Positions 14,201 through 25,230 of a DNA stretch of 64,000 bases are shown here, in pieces. The position numbers and the translations under genes are program-made. Source of the DNA: Aristolochia californica (lineage: Eukaryota > Streptophyta > Magnoliopsida > Piperales > Aristolochiaceae); contig JARWKL010000002.1 of NCBI GenBank assembly GCA_029961685.1, forward strand, positions 18,196,908-18,260,907. The letters run 5' to 3'. The notes below the pieces were generated by a model. That model saw only the letters and a list, made by a program, of their open reading frames with translations, did not search any database and was not told the origin of the DNA. Within the stretch, counting starts at the first letter, position 1; every line of letters begins with the position of its first letter.

Positions 14201-17200
14201 CCTAACATGTTTTAAATGTTGTGGATTTGCATGCTAGAAACATGTTGAGGATGCAAGAGACCTAATGATCCAAAAATTTCAACGAGTAGAAACAATTAAA
14301 TTCTCAAGTTAACGTGTGGTTGGATATTTATCAGAGGCAAGCAACCAACTTTTTGCCTATCCATAAAAATCACAGATACTTTTTGGAATTATCTCTCCCA
14401 GCATTTGTGTATTTCCATTTTGGATGTTCAAATTTTTTTTCAGATCCAAACTTGAGTTTTCACTCTCCCATTTTTCTCATAAACAAAAAAGATATAAGGC
14501 AAATAGATCACAACAAAATGAAAATTTTAGAGTTCATGTACGCAAAAAATTTCGAAAACTTTAATAAATGAAAGTGTATAAAAATATTTCACGTACTAAA
14601 ATGAACTCCAAAGTTTTGCTATCCATGTTTGGGAAATTCCACTAGTCCAACCCCTAATAATAGCTTGGTGGAATTTCATAGGAAAGAGACTTCTAACCAA
14701 TCTGAACATGTTTTAAATGTGGTGGATATGCATGCTAGAAACATCTTGAGGATGAAAGGGACCTAATGATCCAAAAATTTCAAAGAGTAGAAAAAATTAA
14801 ATTTTCAAGTTAACGTGTGGTTAGATATTTACCAGAGCCAAACAACCCACTTTTTGCCTATCCTTAAAAATCACAAATAATTTTTTGAATTATCTCCCTT
14901 AGCATTTGTGCATTTCCAATTTTGATGTTCAAATATTTTTTCAGATCCAAACTTGAGTTTTCACTCTCCATTTTTTCTAGTAAACAAAAAAGATATAAGG
15001 CAAATAGATCGCAACAAAATGAAAATTTTAGAGTTCATGTATGCAAAAAAATTGAAAATTATAATAAATGTAAGTGAAGAAAATAATTGAACGCACTAAA
15101 AATGAACTCCAAAGTTTTGTTATCCATGTTTGGGAGATTCCACTAGTACAACCCCTAATAAGAGCTTGGTGGAATTTTATAGGAAAGAGACTTCTAACTG
15201 ATCCTAACATGTTTTAAATGTGGTGGATATGCATGTCAGAAACATGTTGTGGATGCAAGTGACCTAATGATCCAAAAATTTCGAGTAGAAAAAATTAAAT
15301 TCTCAAGTTAACGTGTGGTTGGATATTTATCAGAGCCAAACAACCCACAATTTGCCTATCCCTAAAAATCATAGATACTTTTTGGAATTATCTCTCTCAA
15401 CATTTGTACATTTCCATTTTGGATGTTCAAATTTTTTTTCATATCCAAACGTGAGTTTTCACTCTCCCATTTTTCTCGTAAACAAAAAAGATATAAGGCA
15501 AATAGATCGCAACAAAATGAAAATTTTCGAGTCCATGTATGCAAAAAAATTTGAGAACTATAATGAATGTAAGAGAAGAAAATTATTTCTCGCACTAAAA
15601 ATGAACTCCAAAGTTTTGGTATCCATGTTTGGGAAATTTCACTAGTACAACCCCTAATAAGAGCTTGGTGGAATTTTATAGGAAAGAGACTTCTAACTGA
15701 TCCTAACATGTTTTAAATGGGGTGGATATGCATGCCAGAAACATGTTGAGGATGCAAGTGACCTAATGATCCAAAAATTTCAAGGACTAGAAAAAATGAA
15801 ATTCTCAAGTTAACGTGTGGTTGGATATTTACCAGAGCCAAACAACCCACATTATGCCTATCGTTAAAAATCACAGATATTTTTTGGAATTATCTCTCTC
15901 AGCATTTGTGCATTTCCATTTTGGATGTTCAAATTTTTTTTTCAGATCCAAACTTGAGTTTTCACTCTCCCATTTTTCTTGTGAAAAAAAGATATAAGGC
16001 AAAAAGATCGCAACAAAATGAAAATTTTCGAGTTCATGGATGCAAAAAAAATTTGAAAGCAATAATTAATGTAAGTGATGAAAATTATTTCACGCACTAA
16101 AAATGAACTCCAAAGTTTTGTTAACCATGTTTGGGAAATTCCACTAGTACAACCCCTAATAAGAGCTTGGTTGAATTTTATAGGAAAGAGACTTCTAACT
16201 AATCCTAACATGTTTTAAATGTGCTGGATATGCATACCAGAAACATGTTGAGAATCCAAGTGATATAATGATCCAAATATTTCAATGAGTAGAAAAATTA
16301 GATTCTCTAGTTAACGGGTGGGTGGATATTTACCAGAGCCAAACAACCCACTTTTTGCCTATCCTTAAAAATCACAGATAGTTTTTGGAATTAACTCTCT
16401 TAGTATTTGTGCATTTCCATTTTGGATGTTCAAATTTTTTTTCAAATCCAAACTTGAGTTTTCACTCTCCCATTTTTCTCCTATAGAAAAGAGATATAAG
16501 CAAAATATATCGCAACAAAATGAAAATTTAATAGTTCATGTTTGCAAAAAAATTTAAAAACAATAATAAATGTAAGTGAAGAAAATTATTTCACCCACTA
16601 AAAATGAAATCCAAAATTTTGTTATGCATGTTTGGGAAATCCCACTAGTACAACACCTAATAATTGTTTGGTGGAATTTTAAAGGAAAGAGACATCTAAC
16701 TGATCTTAACATGTTTTAAATGTGGTGGATATGCATACCAGAAACATATTGAGGATGCAACTGACCTAATGATCCAAAATTTTCAAGGAGTAGAAAAAAT
16801 TAAATTCTCAAGTTAACGTGTGGTTGGATATTTACCAGAGCCAAACAACCCACTTTTGGCTTATCCATAAAAATCACAGATACTTTTTGGAATTATCTCT
16901 CTCAGCATTTGTGTATTTCCATTTTGGATGTTCAAATTTTTTTTTCAGATCCAAACTTTAGTTTTCACTCTCCCATTTTTCTCGTAAACAAAAATGATAT
17001 AAGGCAAGTAGATCGCAACAAAATGAAAAGTTTAGAGTTCATGTATGCAAAGAAATTTGAAAACTATAATAAATTTAAGTGAAGAAAATTATTGCACGCA
17101 CTAAAAATGAACTCCAAAGTTTTGTTATCCATGTTTGGGAAATTCCACTAGTACAACCCCTAATAAGAGCTTGGTGGAATTTTATAGGAAAGAGACTTCT

Positions 17201-19084
17201 AACTGATCCTAACATGTTTTAAATGTGGTGAATATGCATTCCAGAAACATGTTGAGGATGCAAGTGACCTAATGATCCAATAATTTCAAGGAGTAGAAAA
17301 AATTAAATTCTCAAGTTACTGTGTGGTTGGATATTTACCAGAGCCAAATAACCCACTTTTTGCCTATCATTAAAATCATAAATACTTTTTGGAATTATCC
17401 CTCTTAGCATTTGTGCATTTCCATTTTTGATGTTCAAATTTTTTTTCAGATTCAAACTTGAGTTTTCACTCTCCCATTTTTCTCGTAAAGAAATGAGATA
17501 TAAGGCATATAGATCAGAACAAAATGAAAATTTTAGAGGTCATGTGTGCAAAAAAATTTCAAATCAATAATAAATGTAAGTGAAGAAAATTATTTCACGC
17601 TCTAAAAATGAACTCCAAAGTTTTTTTTTCCATGTTGGGGAAATTCCACTAATACAATCCCTAATAATAGCTTGGTGGAATTTTATAGGAAAGAGACTTC
17701 TAACTGATCCTAACATGTTTTAAATGTGGTGGATATGCATGCCAGAAATATGTTGAGGATGCAATTGACCTAATGATCCAAAAATTTCGAGTAGAAAAAA
17801 TTAAATTCTCAAGTTCACGTGTGGTTGCATATTTACCAGAGCTAAACAACCCACTTTTTGCCTATCCTTAAAAATCACATATACTTTTTGGAATTATCTC
17901 TCTCAGAATTTTTGCATTTCCATTTTGGATGTTCAAATTTTTTTTCATATCCAAACGTGAGTTTTAACTCTCCCATTTTTCTCGTAAACAAAAAAGATAT
18001 AAGGCAAATAGATCGCAACAAAATGAAAATTTTAGAGTTCATGTATGCAAAAAAAAATTGAAAACTATAATAAATGTAAGTGAAGAAAATTATTTCACGC
18101 ACTAAAAATGAACTCCTAAGTTTTGCTATCCATGTTTGGGAAATTCCACTAGTACAACCCCTAATAATAGCTCGGTGGAATTTTATAGGAAAGAGACTTC
18201 TAACTAATCCGAACATGTTTTAAATGTGGTGGATATGCATGCTAGAAACATGTTGAGGATGCAAGTAACCTAATGATCCAAAAATTTTGAGTAGAAAAAT
18301 TAAATTCTCAAGTTAACATGTGGTTGGATATTTACCAGAGCCAAACAAACCACTTTTTGCCTATCCATAAAAATCATAGATACTTTTTGGAATTATCTCG
18401 CTCAGCATTTCTGCATTTCCATTTTGGATGTTCAAAATTTTTTTTAGGTCCAAACTTGAGTTTTCACTCTCCCATTTTTCTTGTAAACAGAAAAGATATA
18501 AGTCAAAGAGATCGCAACAAAATGAAAATTTTAGAGTTCATGTATACAAAAAAATTTGAAAAATATAATAAATGTAAGTGATGAAAATTATTTCACGTAC
18601 TAAAAATGAACTCCAAAGTTTTGCTATCCATGTTTGGGAAATTCCACTAGTCCAACCCCTAATAATAGCTTGGTGGAATTTTATAGGAAAGAGACTTATG
18701 ACTAACCCTAATATGTTTTAAATGTGGTGGATATGCATGCTAGAAACATGTTGAGGATGCAAGTGACCTAATGATCCAAAAATTTGAAGGAGTAGAAAAA
18801 ATTAAATTCTCAAGTTAACGTGTGGTTGGATATTTACCAGAGCCAAACAAACCACTTTTTGCCTATCCATAAAAATCACAGATACTTTTTGGAATTATCT
18901 CTCTGAGGATTTCTGCATTTCCATTTTGGATGTTCAAATTTTTTTTCAGATCCAAACTTGAGTTTTCACTCTCCCATTTTTCTCGTAAACAAAAAAGATA
19001 TAAGGCAAATAGATCGCAACAAAATGAAATTTTATTAATTCATGTATGCAAAAATAAATTGAAAACTATAATATATGTAAGTGA

Positions 19085-19400
19085 GCTGCCACCGGAGTCT
19101 CAAATCCACGATGTTTTCCATGTTTCACTGCTCAAGCCTCTCAAGGGCCCAGCACCTCAGTCCATCCCTGCTCTGCCACCGGTTGAAGACGGTAAGGTCT
19201 CTCTCACTCCGGTCAAAATTCTGCGGTCTAGGCAGCTCCACAACAACACCCAGATTTTGGTTCAATGGTCGCATATTGATTCCATAGAGGCCACATTAGA
19301 AGATTTACAGGTGTTTCAGCACGTGTATCCTTCATTGGAGCTTGAGGACAAGCTCTCTTTGAAAGTGGGGAGTGATGTTATAGACTCGATAGCTGAATGA
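19085..19400 (+). pseudogene. Gypsy family B pol, C-terminal fragment
   Basis: This is the end of a Ty3/gypsy polyprotein, after the integrase catalytic core. The open frame carries the plant gypsy signature 'IHDVFHVSLLKP', a proline-rich linker, then 'ILVQWSHIDSIEATLEDL', which matches the C-terminal chromodomain-like region of chromovirus integrases ('...VQW...ATWE...'), and ends with 'DSIAE' at a stop codon (19398-19400). Everything upstream (gag, protease, RT, RNase H, integrase core) is missing. The fragment starts abruptly inside a satellite unit just after 'taagtga', and the open frame there is an accidental read-through from satellite sequence. The same last codons occur on the minus strand at 58339-58368. 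The gypsy assignment is firm. Chromovirus is likely from the tail motif only. Confidence 0.85.
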
Positions 19401-19989
19401 GTCATCCAAAGGCGTCCCAGTTGAAGTGTTTTATGGAAGTGTTTGTATAGGAATTAAGTCAGCAATTCAGCAACTATTTCAGCAGCTCAGCAGAGTCAGC
19501 ATGCTGAGCGTGTAAGTCTTGAGGGCTATTTTTGTAATATTGAGTGATGCAGCAACGTAGCTCAACTTGTGTGTTTCAGCCTTAGGCATGTAAGCCACAT
19601 AAAGGCAGCTTATGTAAGCCATATAATGGCAACACATGTAATATTTTTGGCTCCGTTTCGAACAACTTAAGTAGGGGCAAATTGAAATGAGAAGGATGGA
19701 AATTTTGAACCCAGAAACAGAACACGACAGGGAGGTTCCCCTCTTGATGAACCAGGTTGTTGTCTCCCTTCACGAGCAGCAGGTTACGGTCTCCCTCAGA
19801 GCCGGGTTACCCTTCCTTCCCTCCATTCCTTCCAAGCTCTTCACTTTTCTCCTTTCCATCATCCAATTCACCCAGATTTCACCATCATAGGCAGACCTAG
19901 ATGATTACAGCACATTGGTGCTGAACCTGTGTTGGATGCAGAGCCTCCTTCTCGTCGGATTACAAGGCCCATGGTCAGAGACCATAACA
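19401..19989 (+). mobile_element. Gypsy family B 3' LTR
   Basis: Non-coding stretch following the family B pol end. It ends in '...gaccataaca', where satellite resumes at 'ttttcactctccc'. It is recognised as an LTR because a diverged homologue lies on the minus strand at 57853-58338, with the same start ('gaatgagtcatccaaagg'), the same end ('ggtcagaaaccataaca') and a primer-binding site directly after it. The LTR start cannot be fixed: I see no clear polypurine tract after the pol stop. No target duplication can be read because the left end of the element is lost. The short ORFs here have no recognisable product. Confidence 0.75.
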
Positions 19990-21094
19990 TTTTCACTCTC
20001 CCTTTTTTCTCATAAACAAAAAGATAAAGCAAATAGATCACAACAAAATAAAAATTGTAGTGTTTATGTATGCAAAAAATTGAAAACTATAATAAATGTA
20101 AGTGAAGAAAATTATTTCACGCACTAAAAATGAACACTAAAGTTTTGTTATCCATATTTGGGAAATTCTACTAGTACAACCCGTAATAGCTTGGTGGAAT
20201 TTAATAAAAAAGTGATTTCTAATTGATCCTAACATGTTTTAAATACGGATACACATGCCTAAAACATGTTGAAGATGCAAATGACCTAATGATCCAAAAA
20301 TTTCAAGGAGTAGAAAAAGTTAAATTCTCAAGTTAACGTGCGGTGGGATATTTACCAGACCCTAATAACCTACTATTTGCCTTTTTACAAAAAGCGGACC
20401 TAACAATCGTAGATCATCGTAATGGTTTTGATCGATTAATTATGTGTAACGGCTATAATTTTTGTTAGAAATGACTTATGGTTTGGGAGTCAACCATCAG
20501 TTAAACATGCCTCGCCCCCTTGTTCCAATGATTACAAAACCTAATATATAAAAAACTAAAAGAGATAACAATCCTTAAAAATCACTGATACTTTTTGGAA
20601 TTTTCTCTCTCATCATTTGTGCGTTTCCATTTTGTATGATCAATTTTTTTTCAAATCCAAACTTGAGTTTTCACTCTCCCATTTTTCTCCTAAACAAAAA
20701 GATAAGACAAATATATCACAAATAAATGAAAATTTTAGAGTTTATGTATGAAAAAAATCAAAAACTAAAATAAATGTAAGTGAAATTTTTTTTTCATGCA
20801 TTTAAAATGAACACCAAAGTTTTTGTTATCCATGTTTGGGAAATTCCACTTGCACAACACCTAAAAGCTTGGAATTTTATAAGAAAGGGATTTCTAATTG
20901 ATCCTAACATGTCTTAGATACAGATACGCATGCCTGAAACATGTTGAAGATGCAAATGACCTAATGATCCAAACATTTCAAGGAGTAGAAAAAATAAAAT
21001 TCTCAAGTTAACGATCGATTAATGATGTGTAACGGCTATAATTTTTGTTAGAAATGACTTATGGTTTGGGAGTCAACCCTCAGGTAAACATGCC

Positions 21095-21134
<40 letters not shown>

Positions 21135-23171
21135 TTGTTCCAATGATTGCAAAACCTAATATATCAAAAAATAAAAGAGTTAACAATCCTTAAAAATCAC
21201 TGATACTTTTTGGAATTTTCTCTCTCATAATTTGTGCATTTCCATTATGGATGATCATTTTTTTTCAAATCCAAACTTCAGTTTTCACTCACCCATTTTT
21301 CTCGTAAACAAAAAGATAAGGCAAATAGATCACAACAAAGTGAAAATTTTAGAGTTTATGTATGAAAAAAATTGACAACTAAAATAAATGTAAGTGAAAT
21401 TTTTTTTTCATTCATTTAAAATGAACACCAAAGCTTTGTTATCCATGTTTGGGAAATTCCACTGGCACAACACCTAATAGCTTGGAGTTTTATAAGAAAG
21501 AGATTTCTAATTGATCCTAACATGTTTTAAATATGGATATGCATGCCTGAAACATGTTGAAGATTCAAATAACCTTATGACCAAAAAAATTCAAGGAGAA
21601 GAAAAAATTAAATTCTCATGTTAACGTGTAGTGGGATATTCACCCGAGCCAAACAACCTAACATTTTGCCCATTTAAAAATTGTAGACCTAACAATCATA
21701 GATCATCTTAAAGATTTTGGGGTATTAATGTTGAGTAATGGCTATAATTTTTGTTAGAAATGACTTAAGGTTTGGGAGTCACACTTAGTTAAAAATCCCT
21801 CATCCACTCCCCATCCCCACCCCCCTTTCTGATGATTACAAAACCTAATATATATAAAAAAATAAAAGAGTTTACAACCCTTAAAAATCACAGATACTTT
21901 TTGGAATTATCTTTCTCAGCATTTGTGCATTTCCATTTTGGATGTTCAATTTTTTTTCAAATCCAAACATGAGTTTTCACTCTCCCTTTTTTCTCATAAA
22001 CAAAGAAATAAGGCAAATAGATCTCAAAAAAATGAAATTTTTAGATTTTATGTATGCAAAAAATATAAACTATTATAAATGTAAGTGAAGAAATTTTTTT
22101 CACCCACTAAAAATGACTACCAAAGTTTTGTTATCCATGTTTGGGAAATTCCACTAGTACAACCCCTAATAGCTTGGAATTTAATAAGAAAGAGATTTCT
22201 AATTGATCCTAACATGTTTTAAATATGGATATGCATGCCTAAAACATGTTAAAGATGCAAATGACCTAATGATCCAAAAATTTCAAGGCGTAGAAAAAAA
22301 TTAAATTCTCAAGTTAACGTGCGGTGGGATATTCAACCGAGCCAAACAACCCACTTTTTGCGCATTTACAAAAAGCTGACCTAACAATCTTAGATCACCG
22401 TAAACGTTTTGATCAATTAATGATGAGTAATGGCTATAATTTTTGTTAGAAATTACTTAAGGTTTGGGAGTCAACACTCAGGTAAAAATGCCTCGCCCCC
22501 GTTTGTTGATGATTGCAATATCTAATATATAAAAAACTAAAAGTGTTTACAATCTCTAAAAATCACTGATTCTTCAACCTCTAAAAATCACTGATTCTTT
22601 TTGGAATTATCACTCTCTGCATTTGTGCATTTGCATTTTGGATGTTCAATTTCTTTTCAAATCCAAATTTAAGTTTTCACTCTCCCTTTATTCTCGCAAA
22701 CAAAAAGATAAGGCAAATAGATCACAACAAAATGAAAATTTTAGAGTTTATGTACGCCAAAAATTGAAAATTATTATAAATTTAAGTGAAAATTTTTTTT
22801 TGACGCACTAAAAATGAACACCAAAGTATTGTTATCCATATTTGGGAAATACCACTAGTACAACCCCAAATAGCTTGGAATTTTATAAGAAAGAGATTTC
22901 TAATTGATCCTAAAATGTTTTAAATATGGATATGCATGCCTAAAACATGTTGAAGATGCAAATGACCTAATGATCCAAAAATTTCAAGGCGTAGAAAAAA
23001 TTAAATTCTCAAGTTAACGTGCGGTGGGATATTCAATCGAGCCAAACAACCCTCTTTTTGCGCATTTACAAAAAGTTGACCTAACAATCTTATATCATCG
23101 TAAACGTTTTGATCGATTAATGATGCGTAATGGCTATAATTTTTGTTAGAAATGACTTATGGTTTGGGAGT
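19990..23171 (+). repeat. Long-form satellite array, ~680-bp unit
   Basis: Begins part-way through a unit at 'ttttcactctccc'. The anchor 'tatggtttgggagtcaa' occurs near 20480, 21065, 21772, 22465 and 23163. Units match the short form for about 500 bp but contain an extra ~180 bp between 'tttgcctat' and 'ccttaaaaatcac'. Subfamily marks are 'aaaagataaggc', 'agatcacaac', 'gcggtgggatat' and 'gagatttctaattg'. The unit around 20480-21065 is short because about 100 bp are lost at 21009, where 'gttaacg' jumps to 'atcgattaatg'. Near 22552-22597 a block of about 24 bp ('ctaaaaatcactgattctt') is duplicated. Pure C-run of 36 at 21096-21131. The array is interrupted at 23171 by a copia-type insertion. Confidence 0.95.
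21096..21131 (+). repeat. C homopolymer, 36 bases, in the long-form module
   Basis: An expanded form of the 'gcctcgccccccc' slot found in nearly every long-form unit. Other long examples: 25932-25950, 26619-26644, 28029-28069, 39113-39130, 40481-40504 and 62277-62296. Confidence 0.92.
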
Positions 23172-23603
23172 TGTTGGAAGATAAGAACAAGCCCAAACGA
23201 CTAAGGAAGGCCCACATATGTAAGATTATTATAAGATAGGCCACATGACCAAAGAAGGCCACAAGATGGGCCCAAGCCCATAAGAAGTAGGACTCACAAT
23301 GATTACCATGAGCGTGTACCATTATCACATCAGTTGCAAGATCAAGAAGGACTCATAAAAGTATCTTTATCTTAAGGTCACGACCATGAAGAGTTTTACT
23401 TTAAGTTTTATTTGTCTTTATCAAAATTGAGTTATTTAATTATGTTAGGACTTATGTTTAAGTGTTAGAGTTTGGGTGTAATTGAGACAAGTGTAGTTTT
23501 ATTGTAATTGGACTCTACTACCTTCCTCTATTATACATAGAGGTTCATGTACTCTGATTACAAGAAGTTATTGAAGTCAATGAAGTATTTATCTAAATAA
23601 ACA
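23172..23603 (+). repeat. 5' LTR of copia-type copy 1
   Basis: 432 bp, 'tgttgg...aataaaca'. It holds GGCCCA-rich blocks ('aaggcccacatatgtaag', 'gatgggcccaagcccataa') and near 23528-23545 a self-complementary stretch 'cctctattatacatagagg', which in the other LTR copies reads 'cctctattataaatagagg' and there holds a TATA box. It is followed directly by the primer-binding site. Confidence 0.85.
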
Positions 23604-23616
23604 TGGTATCAGAACA
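23604..23616 (+). promoter_or_regulatory. Primer-binding site (tRNA-Met type), copia-type copy 1
   Basis: 'tggtatcagaac' follows the LTR end immediately and matches the plant consensus TGGTATCAGAGC, complementary to the initiator methionine tRNA 3' end, with one change. Confidence 0.85.
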
Positions 23617-24797
23617 GGTTTTGTGAGTTGACTTGGTCAACTCACAGAGGTAATGTGATCCTTTTCTCTAAACCCTAAACCCTAGGTCTAGGTTCGTAGT
23701 TATTTTGTTTTAGTCCCTACTCTGGTAGATGTTTTTGCATTTTTTTACCTCTATACATAGTTTTTTATATTTCAAATTACATATTTTCGGAAATATATTT
23801 GATTTTACTTTCCAACGAAAAGCTATTTGTTCCAATCAGAGTTATATACAGAGAGATATTCATGTTTGAATGAGCGAAGGTCAGATTGCAAAAATGGTTC
23901 GAGCAACAGTAGAAAGCTTCAGATTACGAGGTATGTTTTTCTATCAAGGACTAAACTTTATATGGAGAGATATATTTATAAAAAGAAATATTTGTTAGTC
24001 TATTCTTTACCTATTCAACCAATGTTTTATTTGAGTTATCTACAAAGAGAAATCGATATTTGAAGTAGCAAAGGTCAGATTTAAATAGAGGTTCGGCAGC
24101 AAAAAGCCTCAAATTCTGAGATATTTTATGCTATCACGAAAGAGAATTTATGTGGAGAATTATAAATAAAAAGAAAGATATGTAAGTCTATTTTATTACC
24201 TAATCAACCAATTCACAGAATAATATTTTTTTAAGGAGATATTGATCTTGGAAGAGTCAATGGTAGTTCTGGAAAAACTGGAGAAACAAAACTTAGTTCA
24301 GCCGTATGACAAAGATCGAAACCTATCAGATTATTTATCTTCTGATAATTATATTTTATGAAGAGAAGTTATACTTGGATGAAAGTTATTTAAGTCTAGT
24401 TGCAGAAGGAAAACACTTCATGTCAATCTAATCTATATTGAAAGATATATTCGAATTGGAAGAATCAAAGGTCATGCTAGTATCCTGTTGTATTGAAAAA
24501 TCCGAATTTATGCCGATTGTTTTGTGTCACTGTTTGAGTTGATATATCAAGAAAATATCTCACTTTTCCCTTGTTTGAGGGATTATTTACAAATATCCGT
24601 TATTTTGAATTATTGATACTTCTATGATATTTGGTTCAACCTGGGATCACTGCCATTACCTTCCAGCTTGAGGGGGAGAAGTAGAAGAAGAACAAGAAAG
24701 AGGTATTTTATTCCTTATCCTGTGGATAAGTTTATGTGACCAAAATATTCAAGAAAGGGGCAGCACAAAAGATGAAGCTTGTGCATCAAAGAAGAAG
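23617..24797 (+). mobile_element. Non-coding interior of copia-type copy 1
   Basis: Leader-like DNA with no long open frame and no gag, protease, integrase, RT or RNase H motif. It starts with 'gtgagttgacttggtcaac' and a short 'aaccctaaaccctagg' that also occurs in the sister copy, so it is element sequence and not a telomere relic. An 'agcttgagggggag' purine tract occurs near 24665-24678. Compared with copy 2, about 0.8 kb before the 3' LTR is missing, and the junction 'agaagaagaaatc|atgcccaaatgacc' runs directly into the LTR. Confidence 0.75.
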
Positions 24798-25225
24798 AAA
24801 TCATGCCCAAATGACCAATGAAGCCTACATATGTAAGATTATTATAGATGGGCCACATGACCAAGGAAGGCCCACAAGATGGGTGGACCCAAGCCCATAA
24901 GTAGGACCCACAATGATTACCATGAGCTGGCCTCATTATCACATCAGTTGGAAGATCAAGAAGGACTCGTAAAAGTATCTTTATCTTAAGGTCACGACCA
25001 AGAATATTTTTAGTTTAAGTTATAATTGTCTTTTATCAATATTGAGTTATTTAATTATGTTAGGACTATCTTTTTGTGTTAGAGTTTAGGTGTAATTGGG
25101 AAAAGGGTAGTTTTATTGTAATTGGACTATACTACCTTCCACTATTATAAATAGAGGTTCATGTACTCTGATTACAAGAAATTATTGAAGTCAATGAAGT
25201 ATTTCTTTGTTCCATAAATTCAATA
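24798..25225 (+). repeat. 3' LTR of copia-type copy 1, start lost
   Basis: Homologous to 23172-23603 from 'agcccaaacgac' onward (here 'tgcccaaatgacc'). The first ~15 bases are replaced by interior sequence at a deletion junction. It holds an intact TATA box 'tataaata' near 25145-25152 within 'ctattataaatagagg'. The last base pair is mutated (TA for CA). Confidence 0.82.
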
Positions 25226-25230
25226 GGAGT

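Larger units (their letters stand above)
1..19084 (+). repeat. Short-form satellite array, ~502-bp unit, ~38 copies
   Basis: Head-to-tail tandem satellite, all units in one orientation. The anchor 'gtggttggatatttacc' recurs near 375, 877, 1380, 1880, 2334, 2837, 3340, 3848, 4345 and so on to 18820, nearly always 500-505 bp apart. Units near 1880 and 12862 are about 50 bp shorter. Each unit is AT-rich and carries T-runs, a dyad around 'atatgcatgcc', and the block 'cactagtacaacccc'. Marks that separate it from the long form further right are 'gatataaggc', 'agatcgcaac', 'catttccatttt', 'gagacttctaac' and a direct join of 'tttgcctat' to 'ccttaaaaatcac'. ORFs of 60-110 codons recur at the same unit position on both strands. 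They are interrupted in many units and I see no sign that they are genes. The array starts outside the window and ends at a gypsy fragment. Confidence 0.96.
23172..25225 (+). mobile_element. Non-autonomous copia-type LTR element, copy 1 (2054 bp)
   Basis: Complete-ended insertion in a long-form satellite unit. The 5-bp target duplication GGAGT lies at 23167-23171 and 25226-25230, and removing the element restores 'tttgggagtcaacactcag'. It starts 'tgttggaag' and ends 'ttcaata', a one-base decay of the family end 'ttcaaca'. The interior has a primer-binding site but no gag or pol frame, so it could move only with enzymes from another element. LTR size, the TGTTGG...CA ends and the PBS fit plant Ty1/copia small non-autonomous elements. 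The superfamily is inferred from these features because no coding domain is left. A sister copy lies at 28433-31143. Confidence 0.85.

Noticed and set aside
375..18581. Dozens of 60-134-codon ORFs on both strands of the satellite
   Set aside because: They recur at the same place of each unit, are broken in many units, are AT/codon-biased and overlap antisense ORFs. They are tandem-repeat passengers and not genes.
18930..19400. A single 156-codon gene
   Set aside because: Its first ~50 codons are satellite and the rest is a gypsy pol tail. The open frame across the junction is accidental.
23664..23686. Interstitial telomere repeat ('aaccctaaaccctagg')
   Set aside because: Only two motif copies, and the same sequence is in the leader of the sister element (near 28938), so it belongs to the element family.
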